Assembly: GCA_033063855.1 (NCBI GenBank)
Contig: CP093831.1
Span: 4,092,001-4,156,000, forward strand
Direction: 5' to 3'
Length of the DNA stretch: 64,000 bases
Origin: Smittia aterrima
Lineage: Eukaryota > Arthropoda > Insecta > Diptera > Chironomidae
Shown: positions 47,731-59,000 of the stretch, piece after piece
Position numbering within the stretch: the stretch's first letter is position 1
Layout of the letters: every line of letters starts with the position of its first letter
The notes under the pieces: model-generated
What the model was told of the DNA's origin: nothing
The model's input: the letters and a program-made list of their open reading frames with translations, nothing else
Databases searched by the model: none
Program-made: the position numbers and the translations under genes

Positions 47731-49290
47731 ATGTTGAAAGTTGAAGTTTTTATCCTGACAGCTGCAGCATTGGCTCTGCTAGCTCCAACAGTGTTCAGTG
47801 CAACTTGTCGTTATTCTCTAAGTGAAATTGGATATTCCTGCGAGTTGCTCAACGCTAACGTCCCCGCTATTGACGTTGCTATGGATATTGAGCCAACTGA
47901 GCATTTAGCCGGATACAATGACAGTCAAGTTATTTATCTCAACACATCAGCAGCAACGTTGGCTTCAATTCCAAGGATGATTTTATTAACGTACACCGGG
48001 CTGAAGTATCTCGACTTGAAATCAGTGTCGTTACAAATTGTGAGCAGTAAATATTTCATCGATCGCTGTGCACCGATTGAATCCATTCAATTGGATAAAA
48101 ATTTGATCGCTGAAATTCCATTGAACACATTTGGATTATGTACATCTTTGCTGCGACTTCACATATCATCGAACAAGATCAAAACAATTGCAGATCAAGC
48201 TTTCAATAACTTAGGGTTGCTCGAAGAACTTGACTTAAGCCAAAACGAAATTGCAGAAATTACAAGTGCAAAGTTTACTTCTCTAGTGAAATTAAAGATG
48301 CTCGACCTAAGCTCTAACGTAATCACATCTCTTCCCTCCGATCTTTTACAAACGCTTGTGAGTCTCGAGAAACTCAATTTATCATCTAACCAGATTGTGA
48401 CGATTCCAAGTGGTTTCTTCGCCACATCAAAGCCGCTGAAAGGATTCGCCATCGCCAACAATAATTTGGCGACGATTGATGAAACAATGTTTGCTGTTCT
48501 CGAGAATTTAGTAGATTTGGAGCTAAACAACAATAAAATTGCAACCATATCAGCGAATGCCTTCAACTCGCTTAACTTGCTAAAAACATTGCATCTCGAT
48601 GGAAATGTAATTACGACTCTCCAAACCCTCGACTTTGATAAATTAACGAACCTTACGATGCTCTATCTTTCGAACAATGAAATCGCAACTCTTCCTGAAA
48701 ATATTTTTGATCCACTCGTCAATTTAGAAATTATCAATTTGTCGAACAACAAACTGCAAGAACTTAATCCGCTGCTCTTCAGAAACACATTAAACATCAA
48801 AACTTTCTTCGTGAATATTAACAAAATAACTTCAATCAGCCCGGATGTCTTCAAGTCATTGGGAAACTTGACTCATTTAGAAATCAGCGCCAACAATTTA
48901 ACTGAACTTCACAACGATCTCTTCAAGTTCAATGTCAATCTCGAAGAACTTAATTTGAGTTCTAACAAGCTCAGCAAAATTGACTCAACGACTTTTGAAT
49001 CGACTAAAAATCTTCAACAACTTTACTTGTACAACAATACCATCAACGGCATTGCCAGGAATCTTCTCGAAGTTCTATCAAAACTAATCAATCTAAACCT
49101 TCAAAACAATGTCTGCGTCAACAAAGACTTTTCGAGCTCAGAGTTACGAGGCAACCTCACAGAACTAAGCACTTGCTTCGAAAACTACGAAGGTGGCACA
49201 ACAACAACGCTCGGTGCATCATCGCTTCAATCGACAAGTTTATTCGCGATTGCGACATTGTTCGCCGTTTTCTTAGTCAACAGCTTATAA
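47731..49290 (+). CDS. Secreted or GPI-anchored leucine-rich repeat protein
   Basis: A single-exon ORF of 519 aa. A signal peptide (VFILTAAALALLAPTVFSA) is followed by a Cys-pair cap (CRYSLSEIGYSC), about 14 leucine-rich repeats of the 24-residue LxxLxLxxNxI/L type (for example LLEELDLSQNEIAEI, LEKLNLSSNQIVTI, LEIINLSNNKLQEL), and a C-cap with two Cys. The C-terminus is hydrophobic after a small-residue Ser/Gly stretch (TTTLGASSLQSTS, then LFAIATLFAVFLVNSL), which fits a GPI attachment signal better than a transmembrane helix with tail. Many N-x-S/T sites. Similar proteins in mosquitoes and midges act in adhesion or immunity; the exact role here is not known. The TATA promoter suggests regulated expression. 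AATAAA at 49321-49326. Confidence 0.9.
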   Translation: MLKVEVFILTAAALALLAPTVFSATCRYSLSEIGYSCELLNANVPAIDVAMDIEPTEHLAGYNDSQVIYLNTSAATLASIPRMILLTYTGLKYLDLKSVSLQIVSSKYFIDRCAPIESIQLDKNLIAEIPLNTFGLCTSLLRLHISSNKIKTIADQAFNNLGLLEELDLSQNEIAEITSAKFTSLVKLKMLDLSSNVITSLPSDLLQTLVSLEKLNLSSNQIVTIPSGFFATSKPLKGFAIANNNLATIDETMFAVLENLVDLELNNNKIATISANAFNSLNLLKTLHLDGNVITTLQTLDFDKLTNLTMLYLSNNEIATLPENIFDPLVNLEIINLSNNKLQELNPLLFRNTLNIKTFFVNINKITSISPDVFKSLGNLTHLEISANNLTELHNDLFKFNVNLEELNLSSNKLSKIDSTTFESTKNLQQLYLYNNTINGIARNLLEVLSKLINLNLQNNVCVNKDFSSSELRGNLTELSTCFENYEGGTTTTLGASSLQSTSLFAIATLFAVFLVNSL

Positions 49291-49855
49291 AATTTGTAAT
49301 TAAATTTTTTAATTATCCTCAATAAATAAAACTTATCAAAATTGTAAACATTTCCAATGTACATTTCGGAAAAAGTCAAAGCCAAGGCTTGTCGAGGTCG
49401 TCATAAAATTTCTTCAACTTCTCGCAATTTCTCGTAACCGTTTGTCTGATGTTTTTAATTTGATATCAAGCAATTTCTGTGGTGAATTGTCGACTGCATT
49501 TTCATCATCGCACGTGCGTCTTTCTCGCAATTGCGCAAGTCCAACAAAATGAATTGCAATTGAGATCGAGGGCGGATTTCTACGCTCCGCTACATCACTC
49601 AGATGGAAGGGCCTTGCGATTTTTATAAACAATTCAGTCGACTCTTATCGAGAGAAAACTTTTTAATCGTCTAGCGAGAGAAGTTGGCAGTTGTTTTTAG
49701 ATTTAAAACATTTGCTTAAGCCAAAAAGTTGTAGCGAATCGATGTGATATAGAAAATGTGAATAACAATCAAAATAGAAGCTTAGAGATGAAATTATAAA
49801 ACTTTTCGCAAGTGAAAACATATTTTTGTACTTTTCCACCGATTTTCACGTTAGA
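49291..49855. other. LRR gene 3' UTR and sorting-nexin promoter/5' UTR
   Basis: 565 bp without coding sequence. It holds the third GTGGTGAATTGT word (49479-49490) and a strong initiator TCAGTC at 49634-49639, a likely start site for the downstream gene at 49856. A TATAAA at 49624-49629 is too close to this initiator to serve it. Confidence 0.45.
49479..49490 (+). promoter_or_regulatory. Shared upstream word GTGGTGAATTGT, copy 3
   Basis: About 155 bp upstream of a TCAGTC initiator and 377 bp upstream of the sorting-nexin ATG. The flanking sequence does not otherwise match the GST promoters. Confidence 0.35.
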
Positions 49856-52800
49856 ATGGCGCTCAATGTCAGTTACTTCAACCTCACATGTGGAATGAGT
49901 GCGATCTTAATCGCCCTCATGTACATTTATCCGATAATCTTCTACATTTTCCTCTTCATCCTGTATTCGCTTATCTTGGTGATTTGCGGTGAGTCATCCA
50001 CCTTTTATTGCTTCCCTTGCACATTCATTTATTCATTCGTCGACCTTCACATTCTCCTTCCAGTCTTCTTTTTTCAATACAACAAGTCGAAACCAAACGT
50101 CATGAAGCCTGTTCAAGCGTCAGCTATTCTCTACAACGCCACACGGTGAGATTTCAATCGTCTCGTTATCAGAAATATTTATGAGTTCTCGATTTCAGTT
50201 CCCGCATGTTTGACGTACCGAAGCGAAACAAGGCGAATTTGTCAGTGATTTTTGGGCGAACAGTTGACAAGTTATTGCAGCAATTTATAGAGAATGCGCT
50301 CAATGATTTCATAAATAGTTGGATGAGGTGAGTTGCTGTCAGACTCATCGTTGCAAACTGTCAACTAATGCAAAGCAATCTCCTTCGCCTCATTTTTGTA
50401 GCAAAATTGTTTACGACGGCAAGGAACTTATTGAAATTCTGAGAGAAGATTTGTGGATAGCGACACAAAAGCTCGTCGATCGGATGAGAAAAGTCGATGC
50501 TGCAAAAGTCCTCGCTGTTGATTTCGTTACGAAAATCACGAACCATCTCGAGAAGATAAGAATGCTGCGGGAGAATAATGAGTTGTCGTTTAAAACGACA
50601 TCGTATTTGATGAGCGACGACAAGGAAATTGAGTTTTTGAAGAAGATTAGTGAGATAGTCGTTATTCTACTTCTTCCACGCGGCTACTCCATCGTGCCAC
50701 TTAAGAATCTCTTATGCGAGATCATTGCGTTTAAAGTTTTCCACTCGAACATCAAAATGATAACGAACCCTGACTACATCAATCAATGCATTGTCGATGG
50801 GATTCAATCAAAACTCGCTTCAATTACACTCAGCAGACGAAGCTTTGAATACGCAACGAGCTTTCAAGATTTTCTCCGAATCATTAATAGTTCAGTTAGT
50901 GTCGATGAGCTGCTTCAGATTAGATCGTCAATTATCAACGACGTACTGCAAGCAACGACGACTCAGAATCTCCAAAGAGCCAAAGGAATTGACATTGAGA
51001 GTGGATCAACAGCTGCGCTAAAACGTTCAGACATCAATATCGCCCTGAAGCTAAAGAAATATATTCAACAACTGTCATTTGCCAAGAGCCAATGCGAGAA
51101 CAATCTGACAAAGTTGGGATGGGTTGGCAATTGTTCAAACGACTTGAATCTGTCGCTTCAAGATATCTTATCAACAGTCGTGGGTCGAAAATATTTCATC
51201 ATCTTCTTGGAATCACTCAATGCTGGCAATCTCGTTGGATTCTTTACAAGTATCGAAGAGCTGCGAACGACACAAAAGTCAAACATTCATCAGTTAGGCG
51301 CCGAGATATTTTACGCGTACATTCGTCCTAGTTTCGAAATCAAATTGGACAAACACGAGCAAAAGAAGGTCGAAAGTTTCCTGCTGGGCGACGAACCAAC
51401 TCATGAAGTTTTCTTTGACATTCAGAAAAATGTTTTGAAACTGCTCGAGGAGAAATATTATCAGCCTTTCATTCTCAGCGACGAATACAAGAAATTGAAA
51501 AATTCTATGACCACCGAAGACATCTCAAGTATTTCGATGAATTCTTTGAAAACAAACTTTGACGTAAATGCTTCAGAAGAAGAAACGGAGACGGATTTTT
51601 ATGACACGGGAATGGATTTGACGAATCATTCGACATATGCAAAAAATAAACTCGAGCAATTGCAGGAACGTCTGAAGAACAAGAAGAATGCTTACGAAGC
51701 TTTAAAAGGTGCAGTTAAGTCTGATTCGCAAGTTCTAACGATAATCGAGAAGGAGATTGAAAATTTAAAGAATGAAAAGCGACAACTTGAAGCTCACCTT
51801 CTTCGAACTGAGACGTGGACGGAAAATCTCGGAAAGTGGCGAGCGACAGTTGAGAGCGTTGAGATTCCTGAGGATAAAGACACACCAGAGTTTCTTATCG
51901 TAGTACAGGTCGACGAGATGCCAAAGGAAGCGAAAGAAGATGAAGTTTATGAACAGGATGAGAATATCTCGACAGGTTGGGTGGTTCTACGAACTCTTGA
52001 TGACTTTCATGAGCTGCACAAGAAAATCCGACCACTCTGCACACAATTGAAAAGTTTAGATCTCCCTTCAAACAACACTTTCATCCTCTTCTTTGGAAAG
52101 AACGATAAGGGATCACTCGACAAAGCCAAATCTCAAATACAACGGTATCTTAATGTAAGTCAAACTTCTTCTCGTACATCTCTTATCAGTCTTTTCAAGT
52201 ATTTTTTTCCTTTGTCATTTGCACTCTCATCATCAGTTTGTAATGGAAAACCCTAAGCTTATCGAGTCCGAGTTTCTGTTTGCATTCTTGAGCCCGTCAT
52301 GCGAAAAGCTGAAGACGATTACACCGTCGCCAAAGAAAGGAAAGTTCTTCTCCATTACAACATTGTTTAAGAGCAGTTCGACTACAGATAGAAGTGAACT
52401 TTTCGCTGCGAGGGACAATGACGACGACGATGATCTGATGCTGGTGTCGGATGGAAATGATCAATCCTTTGAAATTGCAAAAGACAGCAAATCGTCGCAT
52501 TTCGACGATTTGAAAGATTCAATCGCTGAACCAATTTATCATTTGCTAAGTGAAATATTCGATCTCACGGGACCTTTCAAATTTCTCAGAAAGTCTCTAA
52601 TCTCATTTGTTCAACTGACATACGGCGGTACAATCAATCGACAGATTCGTGACATGATTGGGAGCTGTTTTGAAGAGACCAATCTCCATCATTACCTTTC
52701 GAGCTTACTCAAGACTTTATGGCCGACAAACGACGAAAAGGAAGAAGACTCAGAAGTTCACGAGCGAACTGATGACATGAAAGAGATGACAGCACACGCC

Positions 52801-53004
52801 GCAAAGAGTCTCATCATCGACAATATCCCAGACATCCTCAGCAATCTGGTGGGCGCCCAAAATGCTAAAAATGGATCCGTCAAGATCTTTGAGATCCTCC
52901 AGAATGAGACATACAACAAACAATTGATTTACGATCTCCTCGAAGTTTTACTCGTCGAAATATTTCCCGAAATCAAAAACATTCCACAACCGAAAACAAC
53001 ATAA
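49856..53004 (+). CDS. snz: SNX25-type sorting nexin with RGS domain (snazarus)
   Basis: Membrane-anchored sorting nexin of ER contact sites; in flies Snz joins the ER, plasma membrane and lipid droplets. Exons 49856-49988, 50064-50145, 50199-50327, 50402-52154 and 52237-53004 are in phase (954 aa). Two hydrophobic helices lie at residues about 12-45 (CGMSAILIALMYIYPIIFYI and following). A PXA domain (about 85-280) and an RGS domain (about 360-490, starting SLQDILSTVVGRKYFIIFLE) follow. A coiled coil (about 527-575) leads to a PX domain (about 607-715) with STGWVVLRTLDDFHELHKKI. The last domain is a nexin-C domain (about 800-945) ending LVEIFPEIKN. The PX domain lacks the canonical RRY/RRF lipid-binding signature, having VLRTLDDF as in SNX25 relatives. 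AATAAA at 53299-53304. Confidence 0.94.
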
Positions 53005-56000
53005 AATATACTTCTACGTGTCTACCTTATCGCAAGCCCCATCCACGTCCTCTCCACCTCTTTCCACCCACTTTCACATAACTATTTATTCTTAAACATC
53101 GATGGTGAAACATATCTAGTCGGAGGGCGAATGAAAAATGAACACAGCCTGAAATTATTTTGTGGCTTCGGGACATGAAAGTCGTTTGCCCTCTCTGCCA
53201 TTCCCTCCCTCAAACTCTACCGGGTCCAGCCGCCCTCTCCCTCTTTCACATAAGTTATGTATGTGACAAAATAAACAGAAGAAATTATTAATGTGAACAA
53301 TAAAGATTTATGAAAATTGAATTAAGCACTCAGCAATTTATTGTTGAACAAGTTTTCACGGATTGTTGAGATTCATAACTTGCTTTTAAGTGAGACGGAG
53401 TCAGGCGAGATAGAAATTTCGATCGCCTAATTCTGCCTACTTAAGTAGCAAGTTAATTACTGGAGTAGTTTTCACTTCACTGAACTTGATGCTGCATCGA
53501 ATGAAAGCTGACTGATGAAGTTTTGAGAACTACGTTATGCATTTATAGGAGAAGTCGAGATGGTGATAAGCAACTGATAGTGTCTGTTAGAAATCTTTAA
53601 AGTCAACTTCTGATTCATACGTTGCTCATCTCCCTAATCTTTCACTTATTGCATATTCCGTTAGCTTTCTTGGCTCCACTCACAATCTTCTTCCCATGAA
53701 AGTGATAATGCTTGAGCACATATTATAGATTGGTTTCTCGGTTTATTGATTTTCTCGTCTCTCGCTTATCGTCGCAATGTGTTCTCCCTCTCTCTTTCTT
53801 TATTAATTTTTTTTGGCAATCACAAAGTCAGACTTTAAACTTTTCTCATTCGAAAGTTCAAGTCATAATCTCTAATTAATGATTCATAAAACTGCGATCC
53901 AAAAATATCTTCTGGCGTCTATGAGCGAAACGAAGCCATATTTTCATCCTCGAGTTTCCGACTCAGTGAAAATCGAATGGGAAGATGCGATTTCGATGGA
54001 CGATAATCCCGGAGAATCATAAAATTAAGTGAAATTAAAACAAACCATTAGTGCTCGCCAATGAAATCAGCTCTCAACTTAATAATTTATTCGCTCGTGT
54101 TTAAGTTTGTGGGAATGTTTATTAGTTAGGTCAATTGCTCGAACTTTTGAAGTCCAAGCAAGCATGAATTCATTTCAAAGAATTTCAGAAGAAATTAATG
54201 AAAACTTTGTGACTTATTCAAGCGAAGGAAGAAGTTTACGATGGAGAACCTTCCATCAAAATTTACGACAGGTCATTCATTCTTTTAAGTAAAAACCAAT
54301 TAAACTTTCCCGAGTGCTGCTATATTATTTATCAACACGTCCCCTCGATTCGTGGCTTCATACTTCACAGGGATTAAAAGCATCCAACCTTCATTTTTTA
54401 ATTAGTCTGCGATTCAACTTAGAAACGTTCTTAATTACATTTTCATAAACACATTAAAAAAATATCGAGGGTTTCTTTCGCCATTGCCCTCTCAGTCTCA
54501 CTTGAGATTGCCGTGTCCATGGATTTATATCCACTTAAGTTTACGGCAGATTCAATTTTCGTTTTGCATTCTTCTTTCTTCTCTCCTCTTTTCTTGGAAA
54601 AAGTTTCTTTTTTATTTAATTTTTATTTGAGAGAAAATTAAAAACCAACCAAGTTTTTCTTCTCGGCGCGCGGAACGAAGAACGACGGTTTCGACTGTAA
54701 TAAAATTAAAACATGGAATGGAGATTTATGATGATTCTGCAAGCGCGAAAAAAAACGAAGAAGACGAAGGCGAGAAGAAAGTTTTCTTTTTCTGTCGGGG
54801 AAACCTTTCTTCCTTCACACACTTGAGGACATCAGATGGCTTGGAATATTTTAAGATTAAAATGCAATCAATCAGGAATTCTTTGGAGCAATAATTGCGA
54901 AAGACGGAACAGACGAGGCAAAGCTAGAGGGTCGTGATGAGGTGAGAGGGTGTTTTTGGTGAGGGCAATGGAAATAACCAGAAACCACTATCAAACATGA
55001 ATATCTATCGTGTAGCATTTTCTGGTTTCCTTAGTTCAACAAACTCACTCTCCACACCGCCCCTTGAGCTCAGATCTGATACCGAGAAGGATTCTGCATG
55101 TAATTTCCTTCTCTTGAGAAATTTATTTCTTCTCCAAGACGGAAAATTCCCTCAAAAACAATTTTACGTGTGTCTTCGAAACAAAATTTAAATTCGATTT
55201 TGAGAATCATGCATATTCAAAGGCGAGAAAAGCTGAAAAGTTTTCCGTGTTCGAGTGTTCGACAACATAAAAGAAACAATTTTTCTCAGTCGCCGGAGTG
55301 ATATAGAATGTCGTTGGGGAAATTATGAATTTTTCGGGAGCAGCACGAAGGGCTTGTAGGTCGAAAAGGTCTTGTGACGTGTGACGTGAGGTTAAATGAG
55401 TTGACAGGACTCGTCAGTCCCGAACTCAAGAATAATCCCCATAATCTTTGAATATTTCATGCATCAATGTTACGTGATGAATCACTCCAAGCATCTCGAG
55501 CTGATGCTGAAGATACTTAAGGATAAAATTGAATTTAAAATCCTCTACCCTCTGATTTCCCGTGTCTCATTCCCTTCAACTGTAACAGACAAATCTTCAG
55601 TTATTAACCGGATATTATCATTTATTTCCTGTCATCCTGTTCGAAGAAATAAAAATGGAAAACTTTCCTTCTTGCTCAGCACAAAAACCCATAAATTTCT
55701 TTTCCCTTCCCTTCCCTCTCGCCAACAAATAAAATTTGTCGGTCTTTTTTCCGATGAGTACACCTGAAAAATGGATCATCATACACAATATGCCAACATT
55801 ATCTGCAGAAGAAGTGGAGAGCGGATGGAAAACTTCTTGTTTCCCCATTCACATGCTCGACTCTTGCCTGCTGCTGTACGATGCAACCATCAAATCGATG
55901 ATGGCAAAAGTGAGGAAGATGAGTTAAGGGAGAAAGCGAGTTTCATTTTTCCATCAAATAAATTTCGGAATGATGTAGTAAAAGACAGGATATCAATTTT

Positions 56001-59000
56001 CATTCATATTATCGACAATTCAGGGATTTCTCTCCTTTCTGCCCGCCTTCGGAGGTTGTTAAAGTGATATTCAAGATTGATTCCGTTATTCAGGTTTCTC
56101 TCTCTGTGCCGACAATGAATTTTGTATTAGTTTCTCCGGTTTCTGAATTCTGATTATGTTGACAACTTATCACAAAGGATGATCGCATCAACTCTCCCCC
56201 CTTCGATCATGCAAACCTCATTTCAAATTCATAAAAGTTTTAGCATTTTTGTTATCATTAAACATTATTATTGATGCTCAATGGAGCGAGACGATGCCAA
56301 CAGAGTTAAGCGATAAAGCGTGTATGTGTTCGAGAGGGAACGAAGCACACAAGTTCCATTATCAAATTAGAGCGATATCTGAAATTGAAAAAACATCAAG
56401 CGAGGAAATGAAGAAAATCATTACGTTTGACTTCTGTGTGCTTCTGGCGAGATGAGAGTTGGAGGGAATTAGCGACGGAAATTCAGGAAATTCATAAAAC
56501 GATATTAATTTTATTGCAAACCATTTCGAACGATTTTTCTTTCGATGGAAAAGTCTTAAAGAACATCCACGAGACGCAACTTGAAACCAAATTAATTCCA
56601 AGCGTGAAGCAATAAAAACTTTCCCGAAAGAAACATTTCAAACTTGTCTGCTGCTACTTGTTTTTCTCGCCCTCGAAATTCGATTTCGACGAACGAAATC
56701 GTATTCAAATGAGGGGTGTGGGAGGTAAAATCCAATTGAGAAATTGGAAAAGGGTCGAGAGGAGTGTGTCCCGCTTTCAATCCACGACAGTTGAACAATG
56801 TTTCTTGCGGAAACCAAAAAATAAAATCATCTCCTTCCTCATCCCCCATCATCCACAGCTTTCATCAAATTGTAAATGTGCAGTGTGTTCTGGTTTTTAT
56901 CCGATTTCTTTTTTTCGTGTTGCAGTATTATCTACATTGGTTTATTTGTAATTTTCGTAGCTTCATGTTCAACGAGTGTAGAAGGAAAAAAAAGTTTCTG
57001 TTTACATTCTGGTCATTGGTCAATGTACACCGCTCTGCGGATATTCGATGTGAAGTTCATTGAAGATGACACGGTTTGATGACTGCATGAGATGAGATGA
57101 AACCTTTATCAAGTCAAACATATCAAATTTGTGATGGATTAAAAAAGTGGAATATTAATGGATTTTAACTTCCCTTTGGCAGTTTTGCTGTCGGATGTTA
57201 ATGTAAAGTCCCGTTTCATTACGAATGTCCAATCAAACAAATTTCATTTCAGCTCCATCGTTTGATGGCATCAATTATTACAAAGCACTCAAAGCTTTAT
57301 TGAGATTGGCTTTAAATGAAATGCTTTTCATACAAGCAAATGAGTTTTTACTTTGGTTCGTTTTTTTTATGGCGAATTTATTGAAATTTCATTGAGAAAG
57401 TTTGCTTTGAACTTATAAGGGAAATGTTTGCATGAAATTAAATGGAAATGTTTTTTGTGTGGAATGTTTGCTTTAAAATATTTGTAAAGAAAATGTTCAA
57501 AAGCTAAATAAATTGTTTCCTCCCGATCCCTTATGATTTTTGCTGCTCTTAATTCATTCTGTTTCATGTCCCTAAACTAATTTTGGAAACACGAGAATTC
57601 CTTTAAATTATTATTTATTCCTGAAAACCAACACATTCAATAAGTTTTCTCTCGCTCTCTGCTAAGGCATGAAACTTTGATGAGTTTGCCATTTATTGTG
57701 CTTTTCTACTATAAACAGTGAAACAAAATTCGTCTTGACTCGAGAACATTCAGCTCAAACCCGCTTGAGGTTAAAGTATTTCATGTTGAATCAAACAACA
57801 TTAATAACAGCATCGATGGTCAAAAAGCGACAGCGACAGGAATGAAACATTGCTCGAAGTAAAATTCATTGCTACGCGCCCTTATCGAAGCGGGATCAGA
57901 CCGGGAATGTGAAATTTTCAATTCAGATTCGAAATGCAAAGTTTCAATTTAACAGCAAGCGCTTTGCCTATCGACGAGGGGAATCTACCGATTTTTGTTT
58001 ATCCGATGCCCTTGCAGTTCCCGTAAAATGTTCCCGTCATGAAAAATGTGCGCTGAAAATTTTAATTAAATTTATTTACATAAATGTTGTTCAGCTTTTC
58101 CGTATCGTAGTTTGATCCCCACATGCGTGTACAATCGGACGCAGTTCGAGCGGATGAAGGGGCGAGGGCAGTGAAAAACATAATATTTCCGATTGCAGGG
58201 AAAAGCAAACATCATTGAACTCGAATGAATTGAAAAGTCCGAAAATGACTCGAGCTCGAGTTAAATTTAATTTTATCGAAGTCATTGTGCAAATGTACAT
58301 GCTAAACGATCCATGACGTTGCCCTTCCTTAGACGTTTCTTTTTCTCCTTTCTGATCGCTTTTGATAAATTTAAAAGTTTTATTTTTTCCTTCACCATCC
58401 GAGCGTAAAGTTTTCCTTTTTCACTTTAAAGATGAGAGTTCGCCAACTCTCCTTAATAGACGCAAAGCTGCCTTTAAGTCTGGGCAACAGATTCCTAAAA
58501 CCTTTTCCAACCTGACAACGGCTGAGTTCATAAATAATGTAAACGGTTCATCCGCTCACTCGTTCGTTTGATTGTTAGAAGCGACACACGCATGAGGGAA
58601 TATAAACTTTTTAATTATGAAAATGAATGAAACATTGCCTCAGACCACGAGCAGCCTACAGCTTATGCAACAAGCGGTCAACACGTTTCAATTCTCACCG
58701 CTCATATAATTCAACCATTCAACCGTTGAAAGGAACACAGAGAAAGTGTGTAATCATCAATTCAATTGCAACGATGATCATTACATGCGAATGTGCCACA
58801 TTATTTACAAATGACCCCACTTTAGTTATTCAATTCGGCGATAACACAATACACAATAAAAAAAATAAAAGCGAGAGAACACAATGATGATCGAATAAAT
58901 AATCTATGAACTGAAACGAAAACGTTCATAAAATATTAATGAGGCAAAAAGATTTATCAGCTTAAGTGCGATTTTTGTATCTACTCGCTTTGCTTTTGCT

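Noticed and set aside
55374..55392. Doubled TGTGACG word resembling CRE half-sites
   Set aside because: Only two units in a region with no identified gene; too short to support a regulatory claim.
58615..58720. Short ATG frame starting MKMNETLPQTTSSLQLMQQ
   Set aside because: Stops after about 30 codons with no donor before the stop and no recognisable family.
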